The notes beneath the pieces were generated by a model. The model ran no database searches, had not been told where the DNA came from, and saw only the letters and a list, made by a program, of their open reading frames with translations. From Xanthobacteraceae bacterium (GTDB taxonomy: Bacteria > Pseudomonadota > Alphaproteobacteria > Rhizobiales > Xanthobacteraceae), in NCBI GenBank assembly GCA_019635585.1, contig JAHBZE010000001.1, forward strand, positions 434,001 through 498,000: a stretch of 64,000 nt of DNA. The letters are read 5' to 3'. The translations under genes and the position numbers were made by a program. Shown here in pieces: positions 38,662-47,307 of the stretch. Within the stretch, counting starts at the first letter, position 1. Every line of letters begins with the position of its first letter.

Positions 38662-39716
38662 CCAAGATCAGGCGTCAGGTGTTCACCGACTACGGGAAAC
38701 CGCTCTGCGAGGAAATCGTGGATGCGCCTGCCCCGCAAGGCACTGAAGTGCTGGTGCAGGTCGGCCATTGCGGCGTCTGTCATTCCGACATTCATTTGCA
38801 TGACGGCTATTTCGATCTCGGCGGGGGCCGCAAGGCGGAGCTTGCCGGCGGCCGGCCGCTTCCCTTCGCGCTGGGCCACGAGATCGAAGGCGAACTCATC
38901 GCGACCGGACCGGACGCAAGCGGCGTTACCATCGGCAAGCGCTATGTGATCTATCCCTGGATCGGCTGCGGCGCATGTGCGACCTGCAAGAGCGGCGACG
39001 AGCATCTTTGCGCGAAGCCGCGCCAGATCGGCATTCAGACGCAGGGTGGCTACGCAACCCATGTGCTGGTGCCGCATCCGAAATATCTTCTCGAGTATGA
39101 CCCGATCCCGCGCGATCTCGCGGGTACTTATATGTGTTCCGGCGTGACCGCTTATTCCGCGATTGCGAAACTCGGCGCGCTCGCGGAACGCGGGCCTGCG
39201 CTCATCATTGGCCTCGGCGGCGTCGGCATGATGGGATTTTCATTTCTGAGAGCCCGCTCGCCGCATAAGCCGATCGTAGTCGAAATCGACCCGAAGAAGC
39301 GCGAGCACGCACTCGCGAACGGTGCTGCCGCCGCGTTCGATCCGTCCGACAAGGCGACGCGCAAGGAAATCGCGGTTGCCTCCGGCGGCGGCGTGTTGGG
39401 TGCGATCGATTTCGTCGGCTCGGACAAATCCGCGGCACTAGGCTTCGGCGCACTCGCCAAAGGCGGCTCACTCGTGATCGCAGGACTGATCGGCGGCGAG
39501 ATGCCGCTCTCCGTTCCCGTGCTGCCGCTCAAAGGCGTTTCGATCATCGGCAATTACGTCGGCTCGCTCACGGAGGCGAAGGAAATGCTCGCGCTGGTTC
39601 GCGCCGGCAAGGTCGCGCCGATTCCGGTGAAGACACGGCCGCTTGCCGAAGCCGACGCCGCGCTGCGCGACCTGCGCGAAGGCCGGACCATCGGGCGCAC
39701 GGTGCTGGTGCCTTAA
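38658..39716 (+). CDS. Zinc-dependent alcohol dehydrogenase (MDR family)
   Basis: 352 aa. Catalytic zinc ligands: Cys in CGVCHSD (about 38-44) and His-Glu in LGHEIEGEL (about 74). Structural zinc Cys in [16 protein letters not shown] (about 103-118). Rossmann motif [11 protein letters not shown] (about 183-193). It oxidises an alcohol or reduces an aldehyde with NAD(P); substrate unknown. It is translationally coupled to rsmA (ATGA), an uncommon partner for a ribosome-assembly gene. It ends on a TTAA palindrome shared with gmk. Confidence 0.9.
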   Translation: MTKIRRQVFTDYGKPLCEEIVDAPAPQGTEVLVQVGHCGVCHSDIHLHDGYFDLGGGRKAELAGGRPLPFALGHEIEGELIATGPDASGVTIGKRYVIYPWIGCGACATCKSGDEHLCAKPRQIGIQTQGGYATHVLVPHPKYLLEYDPIPRDLAGTYMCSGVTAYSAIAKLGALAERGPALIIGLGGVGMMGFSFLRARSPHKPIVVEIDPKKREHALANGAAAAFDPSDKATRKEIAVASGGGVLGAIDFVGSDKSAALGFGALAKGGSLVIAGLIGGEMPLSVPVLPLKGVSIIGNYVGSLTEAKEMLALVRAGKVAPIPVKTRPLAEADAALRDLREGRTIGRTVLVP

Positions 39717-40393
39717 AGCTTCGCCTGCAATTTCTTTGCGAAAGCCTCGACGCCGGTGCGGCGGACGCGCTTCATGCGCTCGGCCTGCAGGATCGAATGA
39801 ATGTCGGCGAACGCCGCATCCAGGTCGTCGTTGATGACGACGTAGTCGTATTCGCCCCAACGCTTCAATTCGTGCTTGGCGGTCTCGAGCCGCTTCTTGA
39901 TCGTCATCTCGTCTTCCGCCGCGCGGCGGCGGATGCGCTTCTTCATCTCCGCGATAGAAGGCGGCAGGATGAAGATGCTGACGACGTCGGAGGCCGCTTT
40001 TTTATAGAGCTGGCGCGTGCCCTGATAGTCGATGTCGAACAGGATATCCTTGCCCTTGGCGATCGCCTTCTCGACCGGCTTCGCGGGCGTGCCGTAATAA
40101 TTGCCGTGCACTTCGGCCCATTCGAGCAATTCGCCGTGGTCGCGCATCCGCTCGAATTCTTCGCGGGTCTTGAAATGATAGTGCACGCCTTCGACCTCGC
40201 TCGGGCGGCGCGGGCGCGTCGTCACCGAAATCGAAAGCTCGATGTTTTCTTCCTTCTGGACCAAGAGCCGCGTCAGCGTGGTCTTGCCCGCGCCGGACGG
40301 CGACGACAGCACGAACATCAGCCCGCGGCGGGCGAGCTTCTCGCGGCGCACGCCGTTCTTTTTCCGGCTGACCGGCTTTTTCTTCTTACTCAA
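39713..40393 (-). CDS. gmk: Guanylate kinase
   Basis: 226 aa as drawn from a TTG at 40393, giving a Lys-rich leader MSKKKKPVSRKKNGVRREK; the conserved region starts at RGLMFVLSSPSGAGKTTLTR. GTG or ATG codons further in (for example at GLMFVL) could be the true start, so the leader is uncertain. P-loop SSPSGAGKT, GMP site SVTTRPRRPSEVEGVHYHF, and DIDYQGTRQL. It phosphorylates GMP to GDP. It overlaps the yicC stop by 8 bp, so coupled translation is likely. Confidence 0.94.
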   Translation of the reverse strand: MSKKKKPVSRKKNGVRREKLARRGLMFVLSSPSGAGKTTLTRLLVQKEENIELSISVTTRPRRPSEVEGVHYHFKTREEFERMRDHGELLEWAEVHGNYYGTPAKPVEKAIAKGKDILFDIDYQGTRQLYKKAASDVVSIFILPPSIAEMKKRIRRRAAEDEMTIKKRLETAKHELKRWGEYDYVVINDDLDAAFADIHSILQAERMKRVRRTGVEAFAKKLQAKL

Positions 40394-41273
40394 TGTTCTG
40401 CACCTGCTCGCGGAACTGATCGACCGCGGTTTTCAACTCAAGCCCGATTGCAGTCAGCGCCACGTCGTTCGACTTGGAACAGAGCGTATTTGCTTCGCGG
40501 TTGAATTCCTGCGCCAGAAAATCGAGCTTGCGCCCGACCGCACCGCCGCCTTTCAGGAGCGCACGCGCCGCACCGACATGCGCTTTCAGGCGGTCGAGCT
40601 CTTCGCGAATATCGGCTTTCGCCGCGATCAACGCCGCCTCCTGATGCAGCCGTTCTGGGTCGAAGGCAGGGCTCGCGCCGAGCAATTCCTTCACCTGCTC
40701 GGCGAGCTTGGCGCGGATCGCTTCGGCCGAACGCGAGGGAGAGGCTTCGGCGCGGTTCGTCAGCTTCTCGATTTCGGTAACGCGATCCGAAAGCACGACA
40801 CCGATCACGCTGCCTTCCTTGCCACGCATCTCGACGAGATCTTTCAGCGCGGTCTCGAAGCCCTGCAAGAGCACACGGTTCGCGGTTTCCCGCTCCGCCT
40901 CGCTTTCTTCGGTTTCGATCACTTCCATCACGCCTTTGAGCGCGAGGATGCCGTCGAGCGTCGGCTTCTGTGCGTCGATCTTTCCGGCGAGCGCGTTCGA
41001 TGCGGCGACCACTGCCGCGAGCACGTCCTCGTTGATGCGGACCTGCGGTGCCGCACCCTCGCGGTTGATCGTCAGATTGATCGTGACGTTGCCGCGGCTG
41101 ATTACTTTCGCAACGGCGGCGCGGATCGCGGGCTCCAACACGTCGCGGCCCGGCGGCAAACGGAAGCGAAGGTCGAGACCCTTCGAGTTGACCGACTTCA
41201 ATTCCCACGCCCAGCGCAACACTCCATGAACGCCGGAGGCGCGGGCAAATCCGGTCATGCTGGCGAGCGTCAT
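40386..41273 (-). CDS. yicC: YicC-family endoribonuclease
   Basis: 295 aa, the family length. MTLASMTGFARASG and WELKSVNSKGLDLRFRLP mark the YicC N domain (about 1-155); DUF1732 is at the C-terminus with KLDFLAQEFNREANTLCSKS. YicC proteins are Mn-dependent endoribonucleases acting on small RNAs and structured RNA. It lies between mltG and gmk on one transcript direction; the gmk start is inside its stop region. ATG at 41273. Confidence 0.93.
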   Translation of the reverse strand: MTLASMTGFARASGVHGVLRWAWELKSVNSKGLDLRFRLPPGRDVLEPAIRAAVAKVISRGNVTINLTINREGAAPQVRINEDVLAAVVAASNALAGKIDAQKPTLDGILALKGVMEVIETEESEAERETANRVLLQGFETALKDLVEMRGKEGSVIGVVLSDRVTEIEKLTNRAEASPSRSAEAIRAKLAEQVKELLGASPAFDPERLHQEAALIAAKADIREELDRLKAHVGAARALLKGGGAVGRKLDFLAQEFNREANTLCSKSNDVALTAIGLELKTAVDQFREQVQNIE

Positions 41274-41362
41274 GGGAAGAAAGGTCCGCGATTCTTTATC
41301 GAAAGCCGCGCGACCTTAACGAGCGAAGGCACGACGAACAAGCTGGCCCAATGCGTTCCGCG

Positions 41363-42631
41363 CTACTCCGCCTTGGCGTCGGACTTCTTCTTCCCGTTTT
41401 TCTTCTCCGCCTTCTCGTCCTTCTTCTTATGCGGCGCGGACTTCTCGTCTTTCTTCTTCGGGTCGCCCTGAAAGGTCGGAGACTGCGGCTGTGGCGGCGT
41501 TTGCGGCGCGGCGGCGGGCTGCGGCGCGTTATCCTGTTTGTCCTTCTGGAAATCGCGCCAGCGCGCCACGTTTTTCAGATGCTGTTCGTAGGTTTCGGCA
41601 AAGACATGCCCGCCGGTGCCGTCGGCGACGAAATAAAGCTCTTTCGTCCGAGACGGATTCGCGACGGCCTCGAGCGAAGCGCGGCCCGGATTCGCGATGG
41701 GTCCGGGCGGCAGGCCGATGATGCTGTACGTATTATAAGGTGTCGCCTGCTCGACGTCGGCGCGCGTCAGCGAGCGGCCGAGCGAACCCTTGCCGCCGAC
41801 GAGGCCGTAAATGATCGTCGGGTCGGATTGCAGCCGCATCTTCTTCTGCAGGCGATTATAGAACACCGCCGCGACCCGCGTGCGTTCGCTCGCGACCGCG
41901 GTTTCCTTTTCCACGATGGAAGCCAGCGTGATGAATTCGTTGATATTCGAGATCGGCAGGTCGGGCGCGCGGCGCGCCCAGATTTCCTCCACCAGCCGCT
42001 TGTGCGCCGCGGCCATGCGCTGCAAAAGCTGCTCTCGCGTGGTGCCGCGCGTGACACGGTAAGTTTCGGGAAGCAGCGAACCTTCAGGCGGAATTTTCTG
42101 GATCGGCCCGCTCAAGACTTCAGCGTCGTTCAGGCGCTGGATGATCTGTTGCGTCGTCAACCCCTCCGGAATCGTGACCGTGTGCTGAATCGACTTACCT
42201 TCGATGATCGTCTCCAGCACATCGCTCATGCTGGCGCCCTTCTCGAAGATATATTCGCCGGCTTTGAGCTTATCGGTCGCGCCCATCAATACCGCGCCGA
42301 CGACGAACAGCGTCGGATTCTCGATCACGCCTTCCTTACGAAGCAACTCGGCCATGTCGCGCAAGCCGGTGCGCGGCGGAATGTTGACCGCACGTTCGCG
42401 GTCGAGCGGACCCGGCGCGCCGAATTTCTGGCTCCCGTAGTAGAGTGCGCCGCCAACCACGACCGACAAGAGCAGCAGGATCGTGAAGATGGCATTGCCG
42501 ATGATCACGATGGGATGGCGCGCGCGGCGCGACGGCGGCGGCGGAAGACGGTCTGGCATCAATGCCTGCTTCGGACTGCGCGGATTGACGATCGGACGAT
42601 CGTCATAATGTTCGTCGTCATTGCCGGCCAT
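41363..42631 (-). CDS. mltG: Endolytic murein transglycosylase MltG
   Basis: 422 aa. Cytoplasmic Pro/Arg-rich start (LPPPPSRRARHP), one membrane helix (about 42-62, IVIIGNAIFTILLLLSVVVG), a LysM-like YceG subdomain, and the YceG catalytic core with Glu in LASIVEKETA (about 222-231) and the LQSDPTIIYGL motif. It cuts nascent glycan strands and sets their length. An unusual tail after about 370 is charged, repeating Lys, Asp and Glu (KKKDEKSAPHKKKDEKAEKK). It lies downstream of fabF and upstream of yicC. Confidence 0.95.
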   Translation of the reverse strand: MAGNDDEHYDDRPIVNPRSPKQALMPDRLPPPPSRRARHPIVIIGNAIFTILLLLSVVVGGALYYGSQKFGAPGPLDRERAVNIPPRTGLRDMAELLRKEGVIENPTLFVVGAVLMGATDKLKAGEYIFEKGASMSDVLETIIEGKSIQHTVTIPEGLTTQQIIQRLNDAEVLSGPIQKIPPEGSLLPETYRVTRGTTREQLLQRMAAAHKRLVEEIWARRAPDLPISNINEFITLASIVEKETAVASERTRVAAVFYNRLQKKMRLQSDPTIIYGLVGGKGSLGRSLTRADVEQATPYNTYSIIGLPPGPIANPGRASLEAVANPSRTKELYFVADGTGGHVFAETYEQHLKNVARWRDFQKDKQDNAPQPAAAPQTPPQPQSPTFQGDPKKKDEKSAPHKKKDEKAEKKNGKKKSDAKAE

Positions 42632-42729
42632 GCGGTCCCGTCCGTCTTATTATCGTTCCGACGGCCCGCCCCCCGAACCGCAGTCATTGAAGCTAAGGCC
42701 AAATGTGGCCAAAGCTGGAAGCACACGAA

Positions 42730-43989
42730 TTAGTGAGCTTTGCGGAAGATCAGCGACGCATTGGTGCCGCCGAAACCGAACGAATTGGAAAGCACGGTAT
42801 TGATTTCGCGCTTTTTCGGCGTGTGCGGAACGAGATCGATCGGCGTCTCGCGCTCCGGATTGTCGAGATTGAGCGTCGCGGGTGCGACCTGATCGCGCAT
42901 CGCGAGCAGGCAGAAAATCGCTTCGACCGAGCCCGCCGCGCCGAGCAGATGGCCGATCGACGATTTCGTGGACGACATCGAAATCTTGGAAGCCGCGTTG
43001 CCAACCAAGCGCTCGACCGCGCCAAGCTCGATGGTGTCAGCCATGGTCGAGGTGCCGTGCGCGTTGATGTAATCGAGATCGGACGCGCCAATGCCCGCGC
43101 GCTTGAGCGCCATGGTCATGCAGCGAAATGCACCGTCGCCGTCTTCGGAGGGCGCCGTGATGTGATAGGCGTCGCCCGAGAGACCGTAGCCGACGATTTC
43201 GCCGTAGATTTTCGCGCCGCGCGCTTTCGCGTGCTCGTATTCCTCGAGCACGACTACACCCGCGCCCTCGCCCATCACGAAGCCGTCGCGGTCCTTGTCG
43301 TAGGGGCGCGACGCCTGCGTCGGGCGGTCATTATAAGAAGCACACAGCGCGTGCATCGCGGAGAAACCGGCGAGCGCCATGCGGCCGACTGGAGATTCCG
43401 TGCCACCGGCGACCATCACGTCGGCATCACCCCACTGAATCAATCGCGCGGCGTCGCCGATCGCATGCGCGCCGGTCGAACACGCGGTCACCACCGAATG
43501 GTTCGGGCCTTTCAGGCCGTGCTGGATCGAAACGTAACCGGACGCGAGATTGATCAGGCGGCCGGGAATGAAGAACGGCGAAACGCGGCGCGGGCCTTTT
43601 TCTTTCAGCGTGATCGCGGTGTCGGCGATGCCTTCGATGCCGCCGATGCCTGAGCCGATCAGGACGCCGGTGCGTTCCTGATCTTCCTTGGCTGTCGGCT
43701 TCCAGCCCGCATCGTCGAGCGCCTGGGTCGAGGCCGCGACGCCATATAGAATAAAGTCATCGACCTTGCGGCTTTCCTTCGCTTCCATCCATTGGTCGCG
43801 ATTGAAGGTGCCATCGGAGCCGTCGCCTTTCGGGATGACGTGCGCGATCTGGCAGCGAAGATCGGAAACTTCGAATTCGTCGATCTTCTTGGCGCCGCTC
43901 TTGCCTTCGAGCAGACGCTTCCACGTCGTTTCGACGCCGCAACCGAGCGGCGATACCATCCCCAGCCCGGTGACGACGACGCGACGCAT
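42730..43989 (-). CDS. fabF: Beta-ketoacyl-ACP synthase II
   Basis: 419 aa thiolase-fold enzyme. The nucleophile Cys is in VVTACSTGAH (about residue 165), the two catalytic His are in NAHGTSTMADT and SSIGHLLGAAGS, and C-terminal SNSFGFGGTNASLIF is present. It condenses malonyl-ACP with acyl-ACP to elongate fatty acids. It is 65 bp after acpP on the same strand, followed by mltG. The region between fabF and mltG contains a short imperfect hairpin (GGCCA-AATG-TGGCC) without a T tract. Confidence 0.95.
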   Translation of the reverse strand: MRRVVVTGLGMVSPLGCGVETTWKRLLEGKSGAKKIDEFEVSDLRCQIAHVIPKGDGSDGTFNRDQWMEAKESRKVDDFILYGVAASTQALDDAGWKPTAKEDQERTGVLIGSGIGGIEGIADTAITLKEKGPRRVSPFFIPGRLINLASGYVSIQHGLKGPNHSVVTACSTGAHAIGDAARLIQWGDADVMVAGGTESPVGRMALAGFSAMHALCASYNDRPTQASRPYDKDRDGFVMGEGAGVVVLEEYEHAKARGAKIYGEIVGYGLSGDAYHITAPSEDGDGAFRCMTMALKRAGIGASDLDYINAHGTSTMADTIELGAVERLVGNAASKISMSSTKSSIGHLLGAAGSVEAIFCLLAMRDQVAPATLNLDNPERETPIDLVPHTPKKREINTVLSNSFGFGGTNASLIFRKAH

Positions 43990-44043
43990 CTTTCTGGAAT
44001 CCTGTTTGAGGCGCGGGCCGAAACCGACGCCGCCCGCGCTCTA

Positions 44044-44065
44044 CGAAGTCCCGCTTAGGACTTCG
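44044..44065 (-). promoter_or_regulatory. Hairpin spanning the acpP stop codon
   Basis: 8-bp perfect stem (CGAAGTCC / GGACTTCG on either strand) with a 6-nt loop; the TAA stop of acpP (44055-44057) lies in the loop. There is no T tract, so it is more likely an mRNA stability or attenuation element between acpP and fabF than a full terminator. Confidence 0.5.
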
Positions 44066-44294
44066 CGTTCTTTTCGAGGAACTTAACGGCGTCGCCGACG
44101 GTCAGGATGGTTTCCGCCGCGTCGTCCGGAATCTCGCAGCCGAATTCCTCTTCAAAGGCCATGACCAGCTCGACCGTGTCGAGAGAGTCCGCGCCCAGAT
44201 CGTCGATGAAGCTCGCCTTGTCGTTCACCTTCTCGGCTTCGACACCGAGATGTTCGACAACGATCTTTTTAACCCGTTCGGCAATGTCGGCCAT
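44055..44294 (-). CDS. acpP: Acyl carrier protein
   Basis: 79 aa from the ATG at 44294 ([20 protein letters not shown]). The phosphopantetheine Ser is in [13 protein letters not shown] (about residue 37), and the protein is strongly acidic. It carries growing acyl chains for FabD, FabG, FabF and lipid A synthesis. An open frame upstream of 44294 is not family-like. It sits between fabG (267 bp upstream) and fabF; that 267-bp leader probably holds its own promoter, although the one TTGACA I see there has no properly spaced -10. Confidence 0.97.
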   Translation of the reverse strand: MADIAERVKKIVVEHLGVEAEKVNDKASFIDDLGADSLDTVELVMAFEEEFGCEIPDDAAETILTVGDAVKFLEKNAKS

Positions 44295-44561
44295 TGATAC
44301 ACCTTTGGTCGCCCGCAAGCTTTGTTCGATTGTGCCGCGAGAATTGTCCCCCCGCAGCGGGTCCGGCCTTCTTTGTCCGATTGCGAAGCGCCGCGCCAGC
44401 GAAAAATGCGGGGGTTCCCCGGCACCTTTCCGTTGCGGCCCGCCAGCAAAGCGAGGCCGCAGCGGTCGTAACATACCCATTTGCCCTGTCAAAGCGGGCT
44501 TTCCCAGTCCAATGCCTTGAAGAACATGACTTTTCCGGAGCGTTCGGCGGGCCGGAAGGCT

Positions 44562-45299
44562 TTAGAGCATCGCCATGCCGCCGTTGACGTGAATCGTCGT
44601 GCCGGTGACGTAAGCCGCCTCGTCGGAGGCGAGATAGACCGCCGCCGCCGCAATGTCCTCGGATGTGCCGAGGCGTTTTGCCGGGACCGAATCCAGGATC
44701 GCCTTTTTCTGTGCTTCGTTCAGCGCATCCGTCATCGGTGTCGCGATGAAGCCGGGCGCGATGCAGTTTGCGGTCACGTTGCGGCTGGCCAGTTCAGCCG
44801 CGAGCGACTTGGTCATGCCGACCATTCCGGCCTTGGCGGCGGCGTAGTTACCCTGCCCGGCGTTGCCGGTGAAGCCGACGACCGAAGTAATGCCGATGAT
44901 GCGGCCGAAGCGCTTGCGCATCATGTCTTTGGCAGCCGCGCGCGCGAGCCGAAAGGCGGCGGTGAGGTTCACCGCGATCACCTGATCCCAGTCCTCGTCT
45001 TTCAGGCGGATGAAGATGTTGTCTTTCGTGATGCCGGCGTTGTTCACCAGGATGTCGACGCGCTCCATCTTCTCGTTCGCGGAAGGAATGAGCGCTTCCA
45101 CCGCCGCAGGATCGGAAAGATTGCACGGCAGCACATGCACGCGATCTTTCATTTCGGCGGCAATCGCATCCAACGCATCCTTGCGCGTGCCGGAGATCGC
45201 AACCGTCGCACCCTGCGCATGCAGCGCCTTGGCAATCGCGGTGCCGATGCCGCTGGAAGCGCCGGTAACGAGCGCGGTTTTTCCCGAAAGATCGAACAT
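44562..45299 (-). CDS. fabG: 3-oxoacyl-ACP reductase
   Basis: 245 aa short-chain dehydrogenase. Nucleotide loop TGASSGIGTAIAKAL (about 12-26), NNAG, catalytic Ser in IGITSVVGF, Tyr-X3-Lys in GNYAAAKAGM (about 151-155), and the C-terminal TTIHVNGGMAML typical of FabG. It reduces 3-oxoacyl-ACP with NADPH. It is 11 bp downstream of fabD, so the two are co-transcribed. Confidence 0.96.
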   Translation of the reverse strand: MFDLSGKTALVTGASSGIGTAIAKALHAQGATVAISGTRKDALDAIAAEMKDRVHVLPCNLSDPAAVEALIPSANEKMERVDILVNNAGITKDNIFIRLKDEDWDQVIAVNLTAAFRLARAAAKDMMRKRFGRIIGITSVVGFTGNAGQGNYAAAKAGMVGMTKSLAAELASRNVTANCIAPGFIATPMTDALNEAQKKAILDSVPAKRLGTSEDIAAAAVYLASDEAAYVTGTTIHVNGGMAML

Positions 45300-45310
45300 C
45301 GATTTTATCC

Positions 45311-46252
45311 TTATGCTTTCGCCGCTTTATAGGCCGCGACATCGTCGGGTGTGCCGACGTTTTGCCCGGAAACTTCCTTGGCAATGCGCTTCAAGAGACC
45401 GGTCAGCACCTTGCCCGAACCCGCTTCGACGATCTTGGTGACGCCGTTGTTCGCCAGATACTGCACGCATTCGCGCCAGCGCACCGTGCCGGTCACTTGG
45501 CGAACCAGAAGATCGACAATTTCTTTCGGATCGGAAACCGCGCTCGCGGTGACGTTCGCGACCACCGGCACCACCGGCTTGTTCACCTGAACTTTCGAGA
45601 GCGCGTCGCGCATCGCATCCGCCGCGGGCTGCATCAACGCGCAATGAAACGGCGCGGACACGGGCAGCATCATCGCGCGGATGCTCTTGCCCTTCGCGAG
45701 TTCGGCGGCGCGCTCGACCGCAGCCTTGCTGCCGGAAACCACCACTTGCCCGCCGCCGTTGTCGTTCGCGACGTCGCAGACTTCGCCTTGTGCGGCTTCC
45801 GCGGCCAGTGCCTTCGCGGCATCCAATTCGACGCCGAGGAGTGCCGCCATGGCGCCGGTGCCGACCGGCACCGCCTTCTGCATCGCCTGCCCGCGAATCT
45901 TCAAAAGCTTCGCCGCATCCGTGATCGAGAAGGCACCGGCAGCGGCCAACGCCGAATATTCCCCGAGCGAGTGACCGGCGACGAATTTCGCGTCGCGCGC
46001 GAGATCGAGACCTGCTTCGGACTCCAGCACCTTCATCACCGCGACCGAAACCGCCATCAGCGCGGGCTGGGCGTTCTCGGTGAGCGTCAGCGTCTCCTGC
46101 GGGCCTTCCCACATGACCGCCGAGAGCTTCTGCGCGAGCGCGGCATCGACCTCGTCGAATACGGCCTTTGCCGCAGGAAAGCTGTCGGCCAGCGCCTTGC
46201 CCATGCCGACCGCCTGGCTGCCCTGACCCGGAAAGGTGAATGCGACTGCCAT
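45311..46252 (-). CDS. fabD: Malonyl-CoA:ACP transacylase
   Basis: 313 aa. FPGQGSQAVGMG oxyanion loop near the N-terminus, the catalytic Ser in GHSLGEYSALAAAG (about residue 93), the His in SAPFHCALM (about 201), and the C-terminal GSGKVLTGLLKRI. It loads malonyl groups onto ACP. First gene of the fabD-fabG-acpP-fabF-mltG-yicC-gmk direction; divergent from rpsF across 268 bp. Confidence 0.96.
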   Translation of the reverse strand: MAVAFTFPGQGSQAVGMGKALADSFPAAKAVFDEVDAALAQKLSAVMWEGPQETLTLTENAQPALMAVSVAVMKVLESEAGLDLARDAKFVAGHSLGEYSALAAAGAFSITDAAKLLKIRGQAMQKAVPVGTGAMAALLGVELDAAKALAAEAAQGEVCDVANDNGGGQVVVSGSKAAVERAAELAKGKSIRAMMLPVSAPFHCALMQPAADAMRDALSKVQVNKPVVPVVANVTASAVSDPKEIVDLLVRQVTGTVRWRECVQYLANNGVTKIVEAGSGKVLTGLLKRIAKEVSGQNVGTPDDVAAYKAAKA

Positions 46253-46328
46253 GTCATCCCCGAAAAGTGCTTATTTTCCGGGCCCTTGGACACGGACCGG
46301 ACGGACGAGTCAAGCCAGCCGGAAACCC

Positions 46329-46356
46329 TTGCCTCTGGCCCGGAATCCCCTATAAA
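46329..46356 (+). promoter_or_regulatory. Candidate promoter of the rpsF operon
   Basis: TTGCCT (46329-46334) and TATAAA (46351-46356) are separated by 16 bp, a reasonable -35/-10 pair for the housekeeping sigma factor. It would start transcription about 155 bp upstream of rpsF, giving a long leader. Based on sequence pattern only. Confidence 0.4.
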
Positions 46357-46457
46357 CCGCGCCTTCTGCCGGTTTTAGGCCGGGAGCTGAATGAAGGGTG
46401 GCGCAAGTCATAGGGCCAGTCGGTCCGTCCTTCAGTGTTCCCGCCTCTGAGATGTTT

Positions 46458-46477
46458 CGAGCCTTCACGAAGGCTCG
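46458..46477 (+). promoter_or_regulatory. Leader hairpin of rpsF-rpsR, possible S6:S18 control site
   Basis: CGAGCCTT / AAGGCTCG form a perfect 8-bp stem with a CACG loop, 43 bp upstream of the rpsF start. A second GC-rich foldback (GGCGCC-AGA-CCGGCGC) follows, then GGAAGG as ribosome site. In many bacteria an S6:S18 complex represses its own leader; I do not see the full published motif clearly, so this is a candidate. Confidence 0.35.
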
Positions 46478-46520
46478 GAGGGCTCGGCGCCAGACCGGCG
46501 CAACATAGGAAGGCTAATCC

Positions 46521-46961
46521 ATGCCGCTTTACGAGCATGTCTTTCTCGCGCGTCAGGACGTGACCGCGCAGCAAGTCGAAGAAATGATCTCCCAGTACAA
46601 GGGCGTGATCGAGGCCGGTAAGGGCTCGGTCCCCAAGCAGGAATACTGGGGCGTGAAATCCCTCACCTACCGCATCCGCAAGAACCGCAAGGCGCACATG
46701 GCGCTCATGAACATCGACGCACCGGCCACCGCCGTGCAGGAGATGGAGCGGCAGATGCGGATTTCGGAAGACGTCATCCGTTTCATGACCGTGAAGGTCG
46801 AAGCGCTCGAGGAAGGTCCGTCTGCCATGATGCAGAAGCGCGACCGCGACGAGCGCCGCGACGGCGAGCGCCGTTCGCGCCGCGACCGTGACGGCGAAGA
46901 AGGCGGCGACGACAGCAACGCCGCGTCGTCGTCCGACGACTCGAACGAGGAGGCAAACTAA
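46521..46961 (+). CDS. rpsF: Ribosomal protein S6 (bS6) with charged tail
   Basis: 146 aa; the bS6 fold occupies about residues 1-97 ([40 protein letters not shown]). The remaining part is a low-complexity tail, first Arg/Asp alternating ([18 protein letters not shown]) and then acidic and Ser-rich ([11 protein letters not shown]). Such tails are known in alphaproteobacterial S6. It pairs with S18 on the 30S platform. GGAAGG precedes the ATG. The stop overlaps the rpsR start by 1 bp (TAATG). Confidence 0.96.
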   Translation: MPLYEHVFLARQDVTAQQVEEMISQYKGVIEAGKGSVPKQEYWGVKSLTYRIRKNRKAHMALMNIDAPATAVQEMERQMRISEDVIRFMTVKVEALEEGPSAMMQKRDRDERRDGERRSRRDRDGEEGGDDSNAASSSDDSNEEAN

Positions 46962-47209
46962 TGGCCATGGGTGCACAGGGCGGCCAGCGCCGTCCGTTCT
47001 TCCGCCGCCGCAAGACCTGCCCGTTCTCGGGCGAGAATGCGCCGAAGATCGACTACAAGGACACGAAGCTTTTGCAGCGCTACATCTCCGAGCGCGGCAA
47101 GATCGTTCCGGCCCGCATCAGCGCGGTCTCCACGCTGAAGCAGCGCGAACTCGCGACCGCGATCAAGCGCGCGCGTTTCCTTGGCCTGCTGCCCTACGTT
47201 CTGAAGTAA
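46961..47209 (+). CDS. rpsR: Ribosomal protein S18 (bS18)
   Basis: 82 aa. [20 protein letters not shown] and [20 protein letters not shown] are conserved; RRKTCPF keeps one of the zinc-type Cys. It binds 16S rRNA with S6. ATG at 46961 overlaps the rpsF stop; a second ATG six bases later is an alternative. Followed by 98 bp with a hairpin (GGCGGAA-ATTCC-TTCCGCC, 47257-47275) but no T tract, so transcription probably continues. Confidence 0.97.
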   Translation: MAMGAQGGQRRPFFRRRKTCPFSGENAPKIDYKDTKLLQRYISERGKIVPARISAVSTLKQRELATAIKRARFLGLLPYVLK

Positions 47210-47307
47210 GACAAATACACAGCCGTGCGGGGTAACGCCCGCGCGGCGATGGTTGGGGCGGAAATTCCTTCCGCCTCTAACCGCCGGAAAGGGCGGGACA
47301 GCTGACG

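Noticed and set aside
42675-42705. Terminator between fabF and mltG
   Set aside because: The GGCCA-AATG-TGGCC stem is short and has no T tract on the transcribed strand.
44480-44510. TTGACA on the minus strand upstream of acpP
   Set aside because: The nearest -10-like TATGTT is only 11 bp away, too close for a sigma-70 promoter.
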